From contig NZ_SGXF01000003.1 of assembly GCF_004216775.1 (NCBI RefSeq), positions 145,224-209,223 on the forward strand: a stretch of 64,000 nt of DNA. Reading direction: 5' to 3'. A program made the translations under genes and the position numbers. The DNA is from Cuneatibacter caecimuris (GTDB taxonomy: Bacteria > Bacillota > Clostridia > Lachnospirales > Lachnospiraceae). Below, piece after piece: positions 7,656 through 15,620 of this stretch. Within the stretch, counting starts at the first letter, position 1. Each line of letters opens with the position of its first letter. The notes beneath the pieces are model-generated. The model made no database searches. It was not told where the DNA came from and worked only from the letters and a program-made list of their open reading frames with translations.

Positions 7656-8435
7656 ATGAAAATATGGAGAGAAACGCTGGCCCAGGAGAAGAGGAAAGAT
7701 CTGGCTCTGGGAATCCTGTTTCCCAGGAGATGCCCGGTGTGCAGGGGAATAGTGCGGCCGGAAGGGGCGTATATCTGTAGAGAGTGCAGAGATCTCCTGC
7801 CATTCGTCAGGGGCCCGGTATGCTACCGGTGCGGTAAGCCTCTGACCTCGCCGCGTCAGGAATACTGCCGGGATTGTTCGGAGAAGAGACGGAGTTTTGA
7901 GCAGGGGAGCGCCTTGCTTCGGTATAGAACTGAAGACGGGCTGACAGCCCGCATACTTCATGAATTAAAGTACAGCAACCGCAGAGAATACGCAGAAGCG
8001 CTGGCGGAGGAAATGTATCTGAAGATGGGAGGGCGGTTTAGAGCGTGGAATGCGCAGGCAATGATTCCTGTTCCTGTGCATCCGGCACGTTTAAGAGCCA
8101 GAGGATATAACCAGGCGTCTTTGCTGGCCAGGGGGCTGGGACGCCGTCTGAAACTGCCGGTGGCAGCGGGGCTGGAACGTGTCAGGAAGACAGTTCCACA
8201 AAAAGAATTAAATGAGAATCAGCGTCTTAAGAATCTGCTCAGCGCTTTCAGGGCATTGCCGGAGGCAGGACAGTGGGAAAAGATTATTCTGGTGGATGAT
8301 ATCTTTACGACCGGGAGCACGGCGGAGGCATGTACGAGAGCGCTGCTGAAAACGGGTGTGAAAAAAGTGTATGTGGTCTGCGCGGCCATCGGGGCAGGCC
8401 GGGAGACGGTCTTGCATGAACAGGGAGATTCCTGA
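7656..8435 (+). CDS. comF: ComF family phosphoribosyltransferase-like protein
   Basis: A 259-residue ComF/GntX protein. The N-terminus has a four-Cys-pair zinc region (CPVC near 25, CREC, CYRC, CRDC). The C-terminal half is a type-I phosphoribosyltransferase fold with the PRPP loop VDDIFTTGSTAEAC near 210. In competent bacteria ComF acts with ComFA in importing single-stranded DNA; outside competence its role is unclear. Location with recD2 suggests a DNA-handling operon. The next gene starts 14 bp after the stop. Confidence 0.9.
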   Translation: MKIWRETLAQEKRKDLALGILFPRRCPVCRGIVRPEGAYICRECRDLLPFVRGPVCYRCGKPLTSPRQEYCRDCSEKRRSFEQGSALLRYRTEDGLTARILHELKYSNRREYAEALAEEMYLKMGGRFRAWNAQAMIPVPVHPARLRARGYNQASLLARGLGRRLKLPVAAGLERVRKTVPQKELNENQRLKNLLSAFRALPEAGQWEKIILVDDIFTTGSTAEACTRALLKTGVKKVYVVCAAIGAGRETVLHEQGDS

Positions 8436-8449
8436 ACTGGAGGGTGCGG

Positions 8450-9454
8450 ATGAGATTTGAAAAAAACAGTATTGAGGCTGTGAAAGTGATCAGAATTGCG
8501 CTGGCCAGCCTGTTAGCCATTTTAGCCGCGGATGTGCTGGGCCTTAAATACAGCGCTACTGCGGGAATTATTGCGCTTCTGAGCATACAGGATACAAAAA
8601 GGGAAACGGTCTGGGGCGCAGTGCGCAGGTGCATTTCTTATATTGCCGCTGTGGGCGTCTCCTGGGTTGTATTTCACTTTTTTGGATTTCATGCCTACAG
8701 TTATGGAGTGTTCCTGCTGATTTTTGTGGCGGCCAGCTATTATATCGGCTGGCAGGATGTGCTGTCCACCAGTGCGGTGGTAACTACCCATTTCCTTACA
8801 GAGGCGCACTATGGTCTGGATGTGGTGGGAAATGAACTGGCGCTGCTGGCAGTTGGCACGGGTATGGCGCTTTTGATGAATTTGCTGTTAGGCCGCGGAA
8901 TCCAGGCTGTGCTGAGGGATATTGAGGAAGTGGAAAAGCGTCTGAAAGTGATTCTGAACGATTTGTCTGCTTATGTGCAGAGAGTGGATGACACAGATCT
9001 GGATGGAGAAGCGCTGGGATATCTGGAGCAGTTCCTGGAAGAATCCAGAAAAAGGGCATACCAGATACAGAATAACACCATGTTTGCAGATTCTGAATAT
9101 TATCTGGATTATATGGAAATGCGCAAGGCCCAGTGTCAGACGCTGCGCCAGATTCATGACCACCTCCATCATCTGGCTTATGTACCGGAACATGCGGCGC
9201 TGGTGGCAGAATTCATCCGGCATGTGGCCGATACAGTGCAGGAACGGAATAATGCAGACGGGCTGATTATGCAGCTCCATGAACTGATACGGCTGCACAA
9301 GGGAGTCCCCCTGCCGGAAAATCAGATTCAGATGGAAGATTTTGCGATTTTATATGATGTGCTGAATGAACTGGAATACTTTTTGAAACTGAAAAAGAAA
9401 TTTGTGGAGGGGCTGAGCCAGCAGCAGGTGAAAAGATACTGGGAAGAAGGTTGA
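8450..9454 (+). CDS. Aromatic acid exporter-like membrane protein
   Basis: A 334-residue protein resembling the ArAE_1/FUSC-like family (PF06081). Residues 5-150 hold about five transmembrane helices starting VIRIALASLLAILAADVLG; the remainder is a cytoplasmic, helical domain rich in charged residues. Family members are putative exporters, and the substrate is unknown here. The ATG at 8450 follows GGAGGG with a 5-bp gap; a GTG at 8444 would overlap that ribosome binding site. It lies 14 bp after comF. Confidence 0.8.
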   Translation: MRFEKNSIEAVKVIRIALASLLAILAADVLGLKYSATAGIIALLSIQDTKRETVWGAVRRCISYIAAVGVSWVVFHFFGFHAYSYGVFLLIFVAASYYIGWQDVLSTSAVVTTHFLTEAHYGLDVVGNELALLAVGTGMALLMNLLLGRGIQAVLRDIEEVEKRLKVILNDLSAYVQRVDDTDLDGEALGYLEQFLEESRKRAYQIQNNTMFADSEYYLDYMEMRKAQCQTLRQIHDHLHHLAYVPEHAALVAEFIRHVADTVQERNNADGLIMQLHELIRLHKGVPLPENQIQMEDFAILYDVLNELEYFLKLKKKFVEGLSQQQVKRYWEEG

Positions 9455-9561
9455 AACCAAACTTGCTTTTGCTGAAATATCGTGCTAAGATGTATCTGAT
9501 ATGTCATTGGTGTGTTTTTGAAGTACAATCTATATTTAAAACGCTTGTTTAAGGGGATTTT

Positions 9562-10083
9562 ATGCTGATTAAAGAGGGGAGAAAACAAAACTTAATCATT
9601 GCTGTAATTCTGCTTGCCATGGTGGCGGCGGTATGCAGGGGTGGGTTTGATTCAGGAAGTCAGGCCTTTGTTTTGCATCCCCAGAAAGCCACGCTGAGCG
9701 CTCCGGAGGCGGTGATTCAGAACGGAGACTGCTGGGCCGGCAGGACGGAAGAGATCCGTCCGGCTTTTTCCGGCCCGGAGCGTTTCCGGTATGCCAGGAC
9801 TTCGGGAAGAAGCATTCTGCTTCTTCTGCTGTTATGCTCCCCGGTATTTCTGCGGGATTTTCTCCGGCGGGTCTGGGAAATTCTGTCAGCGCGCAGCCGA
9901 CGTATTCATAAACAATTATATATTATAATGTATATACAGGACAGTGACGGCCGAAAAAAATCCATATTGGCTGATAAAAAAAATATTATTAAAACGCTGC
10001 ATGAAAATATGAGCCTGCCGCCTGGGATGACCGGGCAGGCTGTAAAACCCAAACTTGGGGGGAATGCGGTCTTGCCCGCTTAA
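9562..10083 (+). CDS. Hypothetical membrane protein
   Basis: A 173-residue product I do not recognise. One hydrophobic segment is near the N-terminus (LIIAVILLAMVAAV) and another near residue 85 (SILLLLLLCSPVFL); the tail is basic. A ribosome binding site AAGGGGA precedes the ATG. Two tiny membrane-protein genes follow within 210 bp, so the three may be co-expressed. The last 40 residues look less protein-like, and the true gene could be shorter. Confidence 0.5.
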   Translation: MLIKEGRKQNLIIAVILLAMVAAVCRGGFDSGSQAFVLHPQKATLSAPEAVIQNGDCWAGRTEEIRPAFSGPERFRYARTSGRSILLLLLLCSPVFLRDFLRRVWEILSARSRRIHKQLYIIMYIQDSDGRKKSILADKKNIIKTLHENMSLPPGMTGQAVKPKLGGNAVLPA

Positions 10084-10116
10084 TTCAGCGGCGGCTCCTG
10101 TAAAAGGAGAAGAAAA

Positions 10117-10266
10117 ATGCTTTTTAATATTGCGATATGGATTGTTACAATTGTCGGCGGCCTGGCCGGCCTGCTTTCTACCTTGTATCTGACGGTATCT
10201 CTGTTTGTGGTTCTGGGACAGAAGATTTACCGCAAGATCAAATTTCATGCTTCAATGTATGACTGA
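10117..10266 (+). CDS. Small membrane protein, 49 aa
   Basis: The product is almost entirely one or two hydrophobic helices (starting MLFNIAIWIVTIVGG), followed by a basic tail containing YRKIKF. AAAAGGAG lies 8 bp before the ATG. Function unknown. It is 33 bp after the preceding gene. Confidence 0.6.
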   Translation: MLFNIAIWIVTIVGGLAGLLSTLYLTVSLFVVLGQKIYRKIKFHASMYD

Positions 10267-10290
10267 TCGTAAGGATAAAGGAGGCAGCGT

Positions 10291-10419
10291 ATGGACGGAT
10301 TGGTAACGTATATTCTGGTGGGCGTATTATGCGCAGCAGTTTTGGGCGCGGGCGTGTGGTCTTTTATACATGAAAGAAACGGCGAAGCTCCGGAAGAGGA
10401 ACACGCAAAAGAGCAGTGA
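10291..10419 (+). CDS. Small membrane protein, 42 aa
   Basis: A single transmembrane helix (starting VTYILVGVLCAAVLG) is followed by an acidic cytoplasmic-type tail, APEEEHAKEQ. A strong ribosome binding site AAAGGAGG precedes the ATG by 7 bp. It is 24 bp after the 49-aa gene, so the two are probably co-translated. Function unknown. Confidence 0.65.
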   Translation: MDGLVTYILVGVLCAAVLGAGVWSFIHERNGEAPEEEHAKEQ

Positions 10420-10523
10420 TTTTTAAATATTGAGACAGGAAGCGCAGAGATTTTGCGGAGACGGCTGGCAGAATCCCGGCGTTTCCTGGTCTTTAAAAAT
10501 TCAGAGCAGATTTAAGAAACTAC

Positions 10524-10552
10524 TTGACTTTCTATCTGCCCTGTGCTAAACT
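10524..10552 (+). promoter_or_regulatory. Promoter of rpmG-secE-nusG-rplK-rplA
   Basis: TTGACT (10524-10529), a 17-bp spacer and TAAACT (10547-10552). The leader to rpmG is about 125 nt and contains a short GCGA/TCGC hairpin before a run of eight T (10573-10587), possibly an attenuator. I see no gene between 10420 and 10683. Confidence 0.7.
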
Positions 10553-10683
10553 GGACGGGCGAATGGAATCGCAGGTCTTTTTTTTATGCACAAATTTTCG
10601 GAATCCGCAATTTTCCGGAGAGGCGGTACAAAAGAGAGGGCTGCACACTATCAGCAAGTAGAAAATAAGCGGAGGTGGAAGTT

Positions 10684-10833
10684 GTGCGCGTTAAAATCAC
10701 ATTAGCATGTACGGAGTGCAAACAGCGTAACTACAACATGACTAAAGAAAAGAAAACGCATCCGGACAGGATGGAAACTAAGAAGTACTGCAGGTTCTGC
10801 AAGAAGCACACTATGCACAAGGAAACAAAGTAA
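10684..10833 (+). CDS. rpmG: 50S ribosomal protein L33
   Basis: A 49-residue L33 starting at GTG after GGAGGT, reading [18 protein letters not shown] and ending HKETK. Both zinc-binding pairs are present (CTEC and CRFC), so this is the zinc-containing C+ form. It heads the conserved rpmG-secE-nusG order of Firmicutes. Confidence 0.96.
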   Translation: MRVKITLACTECKQRNYNMTKEKKTHPDRMETKKYCRFCKKHTMHKETK

Positions 10834-10855
10834 TCAGATCACATGAGGTGAGCGT

Positions 10856-11071
10856 ATGGGCGAAGCAGTAGAAACGAAGAAAAAGGCTCCGAAGGAAAAG
10901 AAGCACTTTTTCAAAAATCTCAAAGCTGAATACAAAAAGATTATCTGGCCCACTAAGGAAGATGTAGGGAAAGAAACGGTTACGGTGATTCTGGTATCTG
11001 TATTCCTGGGCGTTGTTATCGCGGTGGTGGACATCCTGGTCCAGCTCGGCGCCAGCGTACTCTTTTCTTGA
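10856..11071 (+). CDS. secE: Preprotein translocase subunit SecE
   Basis: The 71-residue single-span form of SecE, which clamps SecY in the Sec translocon. A basic N-terminus is followed by the amphipathic helix containing AEYKKIIWPTKEDV and one transmembrane helix near residues 43-66. nusG starts 13 bp later. Confidence 0.96.
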   Translation: MGEAVETKKKAPKEKKHFFKNLKAEYKKIIWPTKEDVGKETVTVILVSVFLGVVIAVVDILVQLGASVLFS

Positions 11072-11084
11072 GAAGGTGCATTGT

Positions 11085-11600
11085 ATGGCAGACGCAAAGT
11101 GGTATGTGGCACATACCTATTCAGGCTATGAGAACAAAGTAAAGGTCGATATTGAGAAGACGATCGAGAACAGAAAGCTGCAGGACCAGATTCTGGAGGT
11201 CAGGGTTCCGCTGGAAGACGTGACGGAAATCAAGAACGGACAGAAGAAATTAGTGCAGAAGAAGATGTTTCCCGGATACGTTCTGCTGAACATGGTGATG
11301 AATGATGAGACCTGGTATGTGGTGCGCAATACGCGCGGCGTGACAGGCTTTGTAGGCCCGGGTTCCAAGCCCGTGCCCCTGACGGAGGATGAGATGCAGA
11401 ATCTCGGCGTCCATTCGGGAGAAGTCATCGTGGATTTTGAAGAGGGCGATATGGTGACCGTGACTTCCGGTGTATGGGAGGATACGGTAGGCGTGGTGCA
11501 CTCGATTAATCGCAGCAAACAGACTGTGACCATCAATGTTGACATGTTCGGCCGTGAAACCCCGGTTGAACTGAGCTTCACAGAAGTGAAGAAGATGTAA
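11085..11600 (+). CDS. nusG: Transcription factor NusG
   Basis: A 171-residue NusG with the NGN domain (WYVAHTYSGYENKV near residue 6, FPGYVLLNM near 65) and the C-terminal KOW domain (GDMVTVTSGVWEDTVG near 125). It binds RNA polymerase and modulates elongation and pausing. The ATG at 11085 is preceded by GAAGGTG. The ribosomal protein genes rplK and rplA follow, the usual order. Confidence 0.97.
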   Translation: MADAKWYVAHTYSGYENKVKVDIEKTIENRKLQDQILEVRVPLEDVTEIKNGQKKLVQKKMFPGYVLLNMVMNDETWYVVRNTRGVTGFVGPGSKPVPLTEDEMQNLGVHSGEVIVDFEEGDMVTVTSGVWEDTVGVVHSINRSKQTVTINVDMFGRETPVELSFTEVKKM

Positions 11601-11667
11601 CGCGTCCCCCTCGGGACGGTGGGAGGGAGATTCCCGCAAATACCACATTATTTAGGAGGTGCCGAAA

Positions 11668-12093
11668 ATGGCAAAGAAAGTAACAGGTTATATCAAATTA
11701 CAGATTCCCGCTGGTAAGGCTACGCCAGCACCGCCGGTTGGTCCTGCTCTGGGTCAGCACGGTGTGAACATTGTACAGTTCACAAAGGAATTCAACGCGA
11801 AAACTGCTGACAAGGGTGATCTGATCATCCCTGTTGTGATTACTGTTTATGCAGACAGAAGCTTCAGCTTCATTACCAAGACTCCTCCGGCAGCTGTTCT
11901 GCTGAAGAAGGCATGCAACATCAAGTCCGGTTCCGCTGTTCCGAATAAGACTAAGGTGGCTACCATCACCAAGGCTGAGGTTCAGAAAATCGCTGAGATG
12001 AAGATGCCTGACCTGAATGCAGCGACTGTTGAAGCCGCTACCAGCATGATCGCAGGTACCGCGCGCAGCATGGGTATCCAGGTTGTAGACTGA
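11668..12093 (+). CDS. rplK: 50S ribosomal protein L11
   Basis: A 141-residue L11 starting [18 protein letters not shown] after an AGGAGGT site. The [10 protein letters not shown] region and the C-terminal [11 protein letters not shown], which contacts 23S rRNA in the GTPase-associated centre, are present. Confidence 0.97.
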   Translation: MAKKVTGYIKLQIPAGKATPAPPVGPALGQHGVNIVQFTKEFNAKTADKGDLIIPVVITVYADRSFSFITKTPPAAVLLKKACNIKSGSAVPNKTKVATITKAEVQKIAEMKMPDLNAATVEAATSMIAGTARSMGIQVVD

Positions 12094-12156
12094 GTTGAAC
12101 ATTGAGAGGATTGTGGGAGGGACTTCTCCCGATATTACCACTAGGAGGTTTTTAGA

Positions 12157-12855
12157 ATGAAACGAGGAAAGAAATATACAGAAGCTGCAAAGCTGGTGGA
12201 CCGTGCGGTTCAGTATGATAAGGCGGAGGCAATCTCCGTCGTAAAGAAAGCAGCGGCAGCAAAATTTGACGAGACAGTTGAAGTTCATATCAGAACCGGC
12301 TGCGACGGCCGCCATGCCGAGCAGCAGATCCGCGGAGCAGTTGTACTGCCTCACGGAACCGGTAAGAAGGTTCGCGTTCTGGTGTTCGCAAAGGGCGACA
12401 GGGCTGCTGAGGCAGAGGCTGCAGGAGCAGATTATGTTGGAGCGGAAGAGCTGATCCCCCGGATTCAGAATGACGGATGGCTGGATTTTGATGTAGTTGT
12501 GGCAACTCCCGATATGATGGGCGTTGTGGGACGTCTGGGACGCGTGCTGGGTCCCAAGGGTCTGATGCCCAACCCCAAGGCTGGTACCGTTACCATGGAC
12601 GTTACCAAGGCCGTAAACGACATCAAAGCCGGTAAGATTGAATACAGACTGGACAAGACAAATATCATCCATGTGCCGATCGGTAAGGTTTCCTTCTCCG
12701 AAGAGCAGCTGGGCGACAACTTCCAGACGCTGATGGATGCCATCATCAAGGCTAAGCCGAGCTCCCTGAAGGGTCAGTACCTGAAGAGCGTTACACTGAC
12801 TTCTACCATGGGCCCCGGCGTAAAGCTGAACGTTGCAAAGCTGGTTAATGCCTGA
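12157..12855 (+). CDS. rplA: 50S ribosomal protein L1
   Basis: A 232-residue L1 with the signature [18 protein letters not shown] near residue 128. It forms the L1 stalk and often represses its own operon by binding mRNA. It lies 63 bp after rplK behind AGGAGG. A new promoter begins 15 bp after its stop codon. Confidence 0.97.
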   Translation: MKRGKKYTEAAKLVDRAVQYDKAEAISVVKKAAAAKFDETVEVHIRTGCDGRHAEQQIRGAVVLPHGTGKKVRVLVFAKGDRAAEAEAAGADYVGAEELIPRIQNDGWLDFDVVVATPDMMGVVGRLGRVLGPKGLMPNPKAGTVTMDVTKAVNDIKAGKIEYRLDKTNIIHVPIGKVSFSEEQLGDNFQTLMDAIIKAKPSSLKGQYLKSVTLTSTMGPGVKLNVAKLVNA

Positions 12856-12870
12856 GTTTTGCAAAAATGC

Positions 12871-12899
12871 TTGACATCCTATAAATAATATGATATGTT
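12871..12899 (+). promoter_or_regulatory. Promoter of rplJL
   Basis: A consensus TTGACA (12871-12876), a 17-bp spacer and TATGTT (12894-12899), starting just after rplA. Confidence 0.8.
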
Positions 12900-12904
12900 T
12901 TAAA

Positions 12905-13062
12905 ACGTGCCGTTCTTTTGCGGAAAGGACGGCGCACACTGCCGAAGACAGCAGGTGCCGTAAGGCATAAGGTGCAAACGCCTGCCGAGGAGATAAGATT
13001 TTTCATTAGAAAAGCTTATTGGAGCCTCTCTGTCTTTGGATAGAGAGGCTGTTTATTTTTCA
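12905..13062 (+). promoter_or_regulatory. L10 leader with attenuator
   Basis: The leader carries the conserved blocks of the ribosomal L10 leader, including GCCGAAGACAGCAGGTGCC and CCTGCCGAGG, where L10(L12)4 binds its own mRNA. It ends in an intrinsic terminator, AGCCTCTCT paired with AGAGAGGCT and then a T-rich run near 13052-13060. In this family excess L10 favours termination ahead of rplJ. The remaining stretch to 13155 holds only the rplJ ribosome binding site. Confidence 0.85.
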
Positions 13063-13155
13063 GCGGCTTTCGGCGAAAGCTCTGTGGAATAAATGGGTTT
13101 GAGGCGGTACCCCGCAGGTTTTCCTGCAAGAATCTAATAAGGAGGTGTACCATTC

Positions 13156-13644
13156 ATGGCAAAGGTAGAATTAAAGCAGCCGGTTGTAGAAGAGATCAAA
13201 AGCGTGCTGGACGGTGCGCAGTCTGCTGTACTGGTGGACTACCGCGGCCTGACTGTAGAACAGGATACGCAGCTGCGCAAGCTGCTGAGAGAAGCTGATG
13301 TGACTTATAAAGTTTATAAGAACACCATGATCCGTTTTGCAGCAGAAGGCACGGAGTTTGCAGCACTGGATCCTAACTTGGAAGGCCCTACTGCTCTGGC
13401 AGTATCCAAGACAGACGCAACAGCTCCTGCAAGAATCCTGAACAATTTTGCAAAGAGTTGTGACGCTCTGCAGCTGAAGGCTGGCGTGGTTGAGGGAACA
13501 TACTATGATGAAGCAGGTATCAAAGTGATCGCGACCATCCCGTCCAGAGAAGAGCTGCTGTCCAAGTTCCTTGGCAGCATCCAGTCTCCGATTACAAACT
13601 TCGCTCGTGTGATCAAGCAGATCGCAGAGAAGCAGGAGGCATAA
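13156..13644 (+). CDS. rplJ: 50S ribosomal protein L10
   Basis: A 162-residue L10 (MAKVELKQPVVEEIKSVL...). It anchors L7/L12 dimers on the ribosomal stalk and recognises the leader upstream. The conserved VDYRGLTVEQ and YKVYKNTMIRFA are present. Ribosome binding site AAGGAGGTG. Confidence 0.97.
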   Translation: MAKVELKQPVVEEIKSVLDGAQSAVLVDYRGLTVEQDTQLRKLLREADVTYKVYKNTMIRFAAEGTEFAALDPNLEGPTALAVSKTDATAPARILNNFAKSCDALQLKAGVVEGTYYDEAGIKVIATIPSREELLSKFLGSIQSPITNFARVIKQIAEKQEA

Positions 13645-13715
13645 GATTACGGCAGAAGCCGTTACGGGCAGCGTAGCCCATCCACTTACAAATCAAAAAT
13701 GGAGGTAAAATTATC

Positions 13716-14093
13716 ATGGCAAAGTTAACAACAGCTGAGATTATTGATGCAATCAAAGAGTTATCCGTTCTGGAACTGAACGATCTGGTAAAGGCTTGTG
13801 AGGAAGAGTTCGGCGTATCCGCAGCAGCAGGCGTTGTAGTGGCAGCAGCAGGCGCCGGCGCAGCAGAAGCAGCAGAAGAGAAGACTGAATTCGACGTAGA
13901 GCTGACCGAAGTTGGCCCTAACAAGGTTAAGGTTATCAAGGTTGTTCGTGAAGCAACCGGCCTGGGCCTGAAGGAAGCAAAGGACGTAGTAGACGGCGCT
14001 CCCAAGGTTGTGAAGGAAGCTGTTTCCAAGGAAGAAGCAGAAGAGATCAAGACCAAGCTGGAAGCAGAAGGCGCAAAGGTTACACTGAAATAA
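13716..14093 (+). CDS. rplL: 50S ribosomal protein L7/L12
   Basis: A 125-residue L7/L12. It has the N-terminal dimerisation domain ([22 protein letters not shown]), an Ala-rich hinge, and the C-terminal factor-binding domain containing [18 protein letters not shown]. The last gene before the rplJL terminator. Confidence 0.97.
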   Translation: MAKLTTAEIIDAIKELSVLELNDLVKACEEEFGVSAAAGVVVAAAGAGAAEAAEEKTEFDVELTEVGPNKVKVIKVVREATGLGLKEAKDVVDGAPKVVKEAVSKEEAEEIKTKLEAEGAKVTLK

Positions 14094-14109
14094 TTTTCCT
14101 GAATAAGAC

Positions 14110-14152
14110 CCCCCTGAGAATTTCGTACTTGCGAAGCTCTCAGGGGGTTTTT
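14110..14152 (+). terminator. Terminator of rplJL
   Basis: CCCCCTGAGA pairs with TCTCAGGGGG and a run of five T follows. It also lies just beyond the end of the convergent DUF2085 gene. Confidence 0.9.
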
Positions 14153-14155
14153 GTG

Positions 14156-14530
14156 TTATAGGGATTTCTTCTGCCTGAGCTTTTTCCAGACCCATTTAGC
14201 GGCGGAACAGTAGATGCTGAATAACCCAAACCCTCCCAGAATTCCTGTTGCCAGCCTGCGGGGGTTGGTGGACTGTCGGATTCCGGTTTCCTGAAGACCC
14301 CAGTCCAAGCCCATGATTCCCAAAAATATTGTGGACAAAATCACCGGTACGTTACGTAAACAACTGACTGCCAGAGCAGCCAGCTGCCCCGCTGCCACTC
14401 CGGTGCACCTGGCGCAGACCGGAAACTGGCGGCCGCGGAAGAAAAAGCTGCGTTCCGGGAGGCGGTGGCATCCGCTGCGCACACCGATTTCGTCCATCAA
14501 TTGTACCAGGTATTGCCGCAATTTTGACAT
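14156..14530 (-). CDS. DUF2085 family membrane protein
   Basis: A 124-residue protein with the family signature GCHRLPERSFFFRG...FPVCARCTGV (residues about 19-43), followed by two or three hydrophobic helices. The Cys/His arrangement suggests metal or thiol chemistry, but no function is established. The ATG at 14530 overlaps the upstream zinc-ribbon gene by 34 bp. An internal ATG at 14497 would overlap that gene's stop as TGATG, so translational coupling is likely either way. Confidence 0.75.
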   Translation of the reverse strand: MSKLRQYLVQLMDEIGVRSGCHRLPERSFFFRGRQFPVCARCTGVAAGQLAALAVSCLRNVPVILSTIFLGIMGLDWGLQETGIRQSTNPRRLATGILGGFGLFSIYCSAAKWVWKKLRQKKSL

Positions 14531-14733
14531 ATATGGACCACCCTGGTTTTCGTAGTTGTTTTTGTCTTTCCTTTTCCCATTCCGCAAAGACCGCACAGGA
14601 GGCCCGGGACGCTGAAGATCAAAAAACCGAGACAGGATTTTATCCAGCCAAACCCCTTTGTTTTGCCTTTGGATTTTGTTTCTGTTACAGCCTGGCTGGA
14701 AACGGATTCACTTCCGCATTTTGGACATATCAT
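14497..14733 (-). CDS. Small zinc-ribbon membrane protein
   Basis: A 78-residue protein. It starts with CPKCGSE (residues 3-9) and ends with CQNCGNTWYN, which together give a four-cysteine zinc ribbon. The pair is split by a glycine-rich hydrophobic segment (residues 34-50) and a Lys/Thr-rich stretch. Unknown function. It is translated just before the DUF2085 gene and probably co-expressed with it. The region upstream (14734-14936) holds the control region of the divergent ABC operon. Confidence 0.7.
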   Translation of the reverse strand: MICPKCGSESVSSQAVTETKSKGKTKGFGWIKSCLGFLIFSVPGLLCGLCGMGKGKTKTTTKTRVVHICQNCGNTWYN

Positions 14734-14865
14734 TTTATTTCCTCCTGTAAGTCAGATTTGGATTTGCCGCCAAGTAGTTTGAATAAATCCAAAATAACTG
14801 CGGCGATTATATTATAACGTATACATTAGGATACCACAGCAGAAGAAAAGGTTCAATAAAAAGTG

Positions 14866-14888
14866 TGACATATCTAATTAAAATGTCA
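14866..14888. promoter_or_regulatory. Inverted repeat before the ABC/ECF operon
   Basis: TGACAT and ATGTCA are separated by 11 bp. The element sits about 50 bp before the ABC ATPase start, where a promoter is expected, so it may be an operator. A sigma-factor specificity signal cannot be told from one site. Confidence 0.35.
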
Positions 14889-14936
14889 TGATAAAATAAA
14901 CAGTAAAGTGCAGGCAGCTGAAAGGCGGGACAGTAT

Positions 14937-15620
14937 ATGGGGAATCTGGAAAAAGAGGTAATCAGGGCAGAAAGACTTTCGAAATATTACGGAGACGGGG
15001 AAGCTCTGGTGAAGAGTGTGGATCATGTAGATTTTTCTATTAATAAAGGTGAAATCACTGCTATTGTGGGAAAGAGCGGATCCGGAAAAACCACCTTGCT
15101 GCACATGCTGGGCGGGCTGGAGACACCTACTCAGGGAAAGGTGCTGGTGGATGGGGTATCTCTGTATGATCTGCGGGATTCGCGTAGAACAAAATTCCGC
15201 AGGGAGAAAATCGGATTTATTTTTCAGAAATTTCAACTGGTTCCGGAGATGACCATACGCCAGAATATTCGTTTCCCGCTGGATGTAGCTGGAAAAACTC
15301 TGGATCTTCAATTGGAGGAGGAACTGGCGGAGCTGTTGGATTTAAAGGATAGAATGGGTTTTTATCCCCATCAGCTTTCAGGAGGCGGGCAGCAGAGAGC
15401 AGCGATTGCCCGGGCGCTATTGATGCGTCCGGAAATTATTCTGGCCGATGAGCCCACAGGAAATATCGGAGAGGCAGCAGGCAGGGAACTGCTGGATTTC
15501 ATACGCCGTTCCAATGAACGCTATAAACAGACTTTTGTTATTGTCACACATGACATGAGTGCGGCGGCTTCGGCACATCGGATGATCCATTTGCGGGACG
15601 GCAGGATCGAGGAGGGGTGA
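14937..15620 (+). CDS. ABC transporter ATP-binding protein
   Basis: A 227-residue ATPase of the MacB/LolD/BceA exporter class. Walker A is GKSGSGKTT near residue 41, the signature is [15 protein letters not shown] near 145 (a variant of LSGGQ), Walker B is ILADEPTG, and the H-loop is VIVTHD. It overlaps the permease gene by 4 bp (ATGA-type), so the two form one transporter. First gene of an operon with an ECF sigma factor and a probable anti-sigma protein. Confidence 0.93.

Noticed and set aside
11698-12939. A 413-codon open frame antisense to rplK and rplA
   Set aside because: It mirrors two highly conserved ribosomal protein genes, has no ribosome binding site and no recognisable domain; GC-biased third positions explain the open frame.
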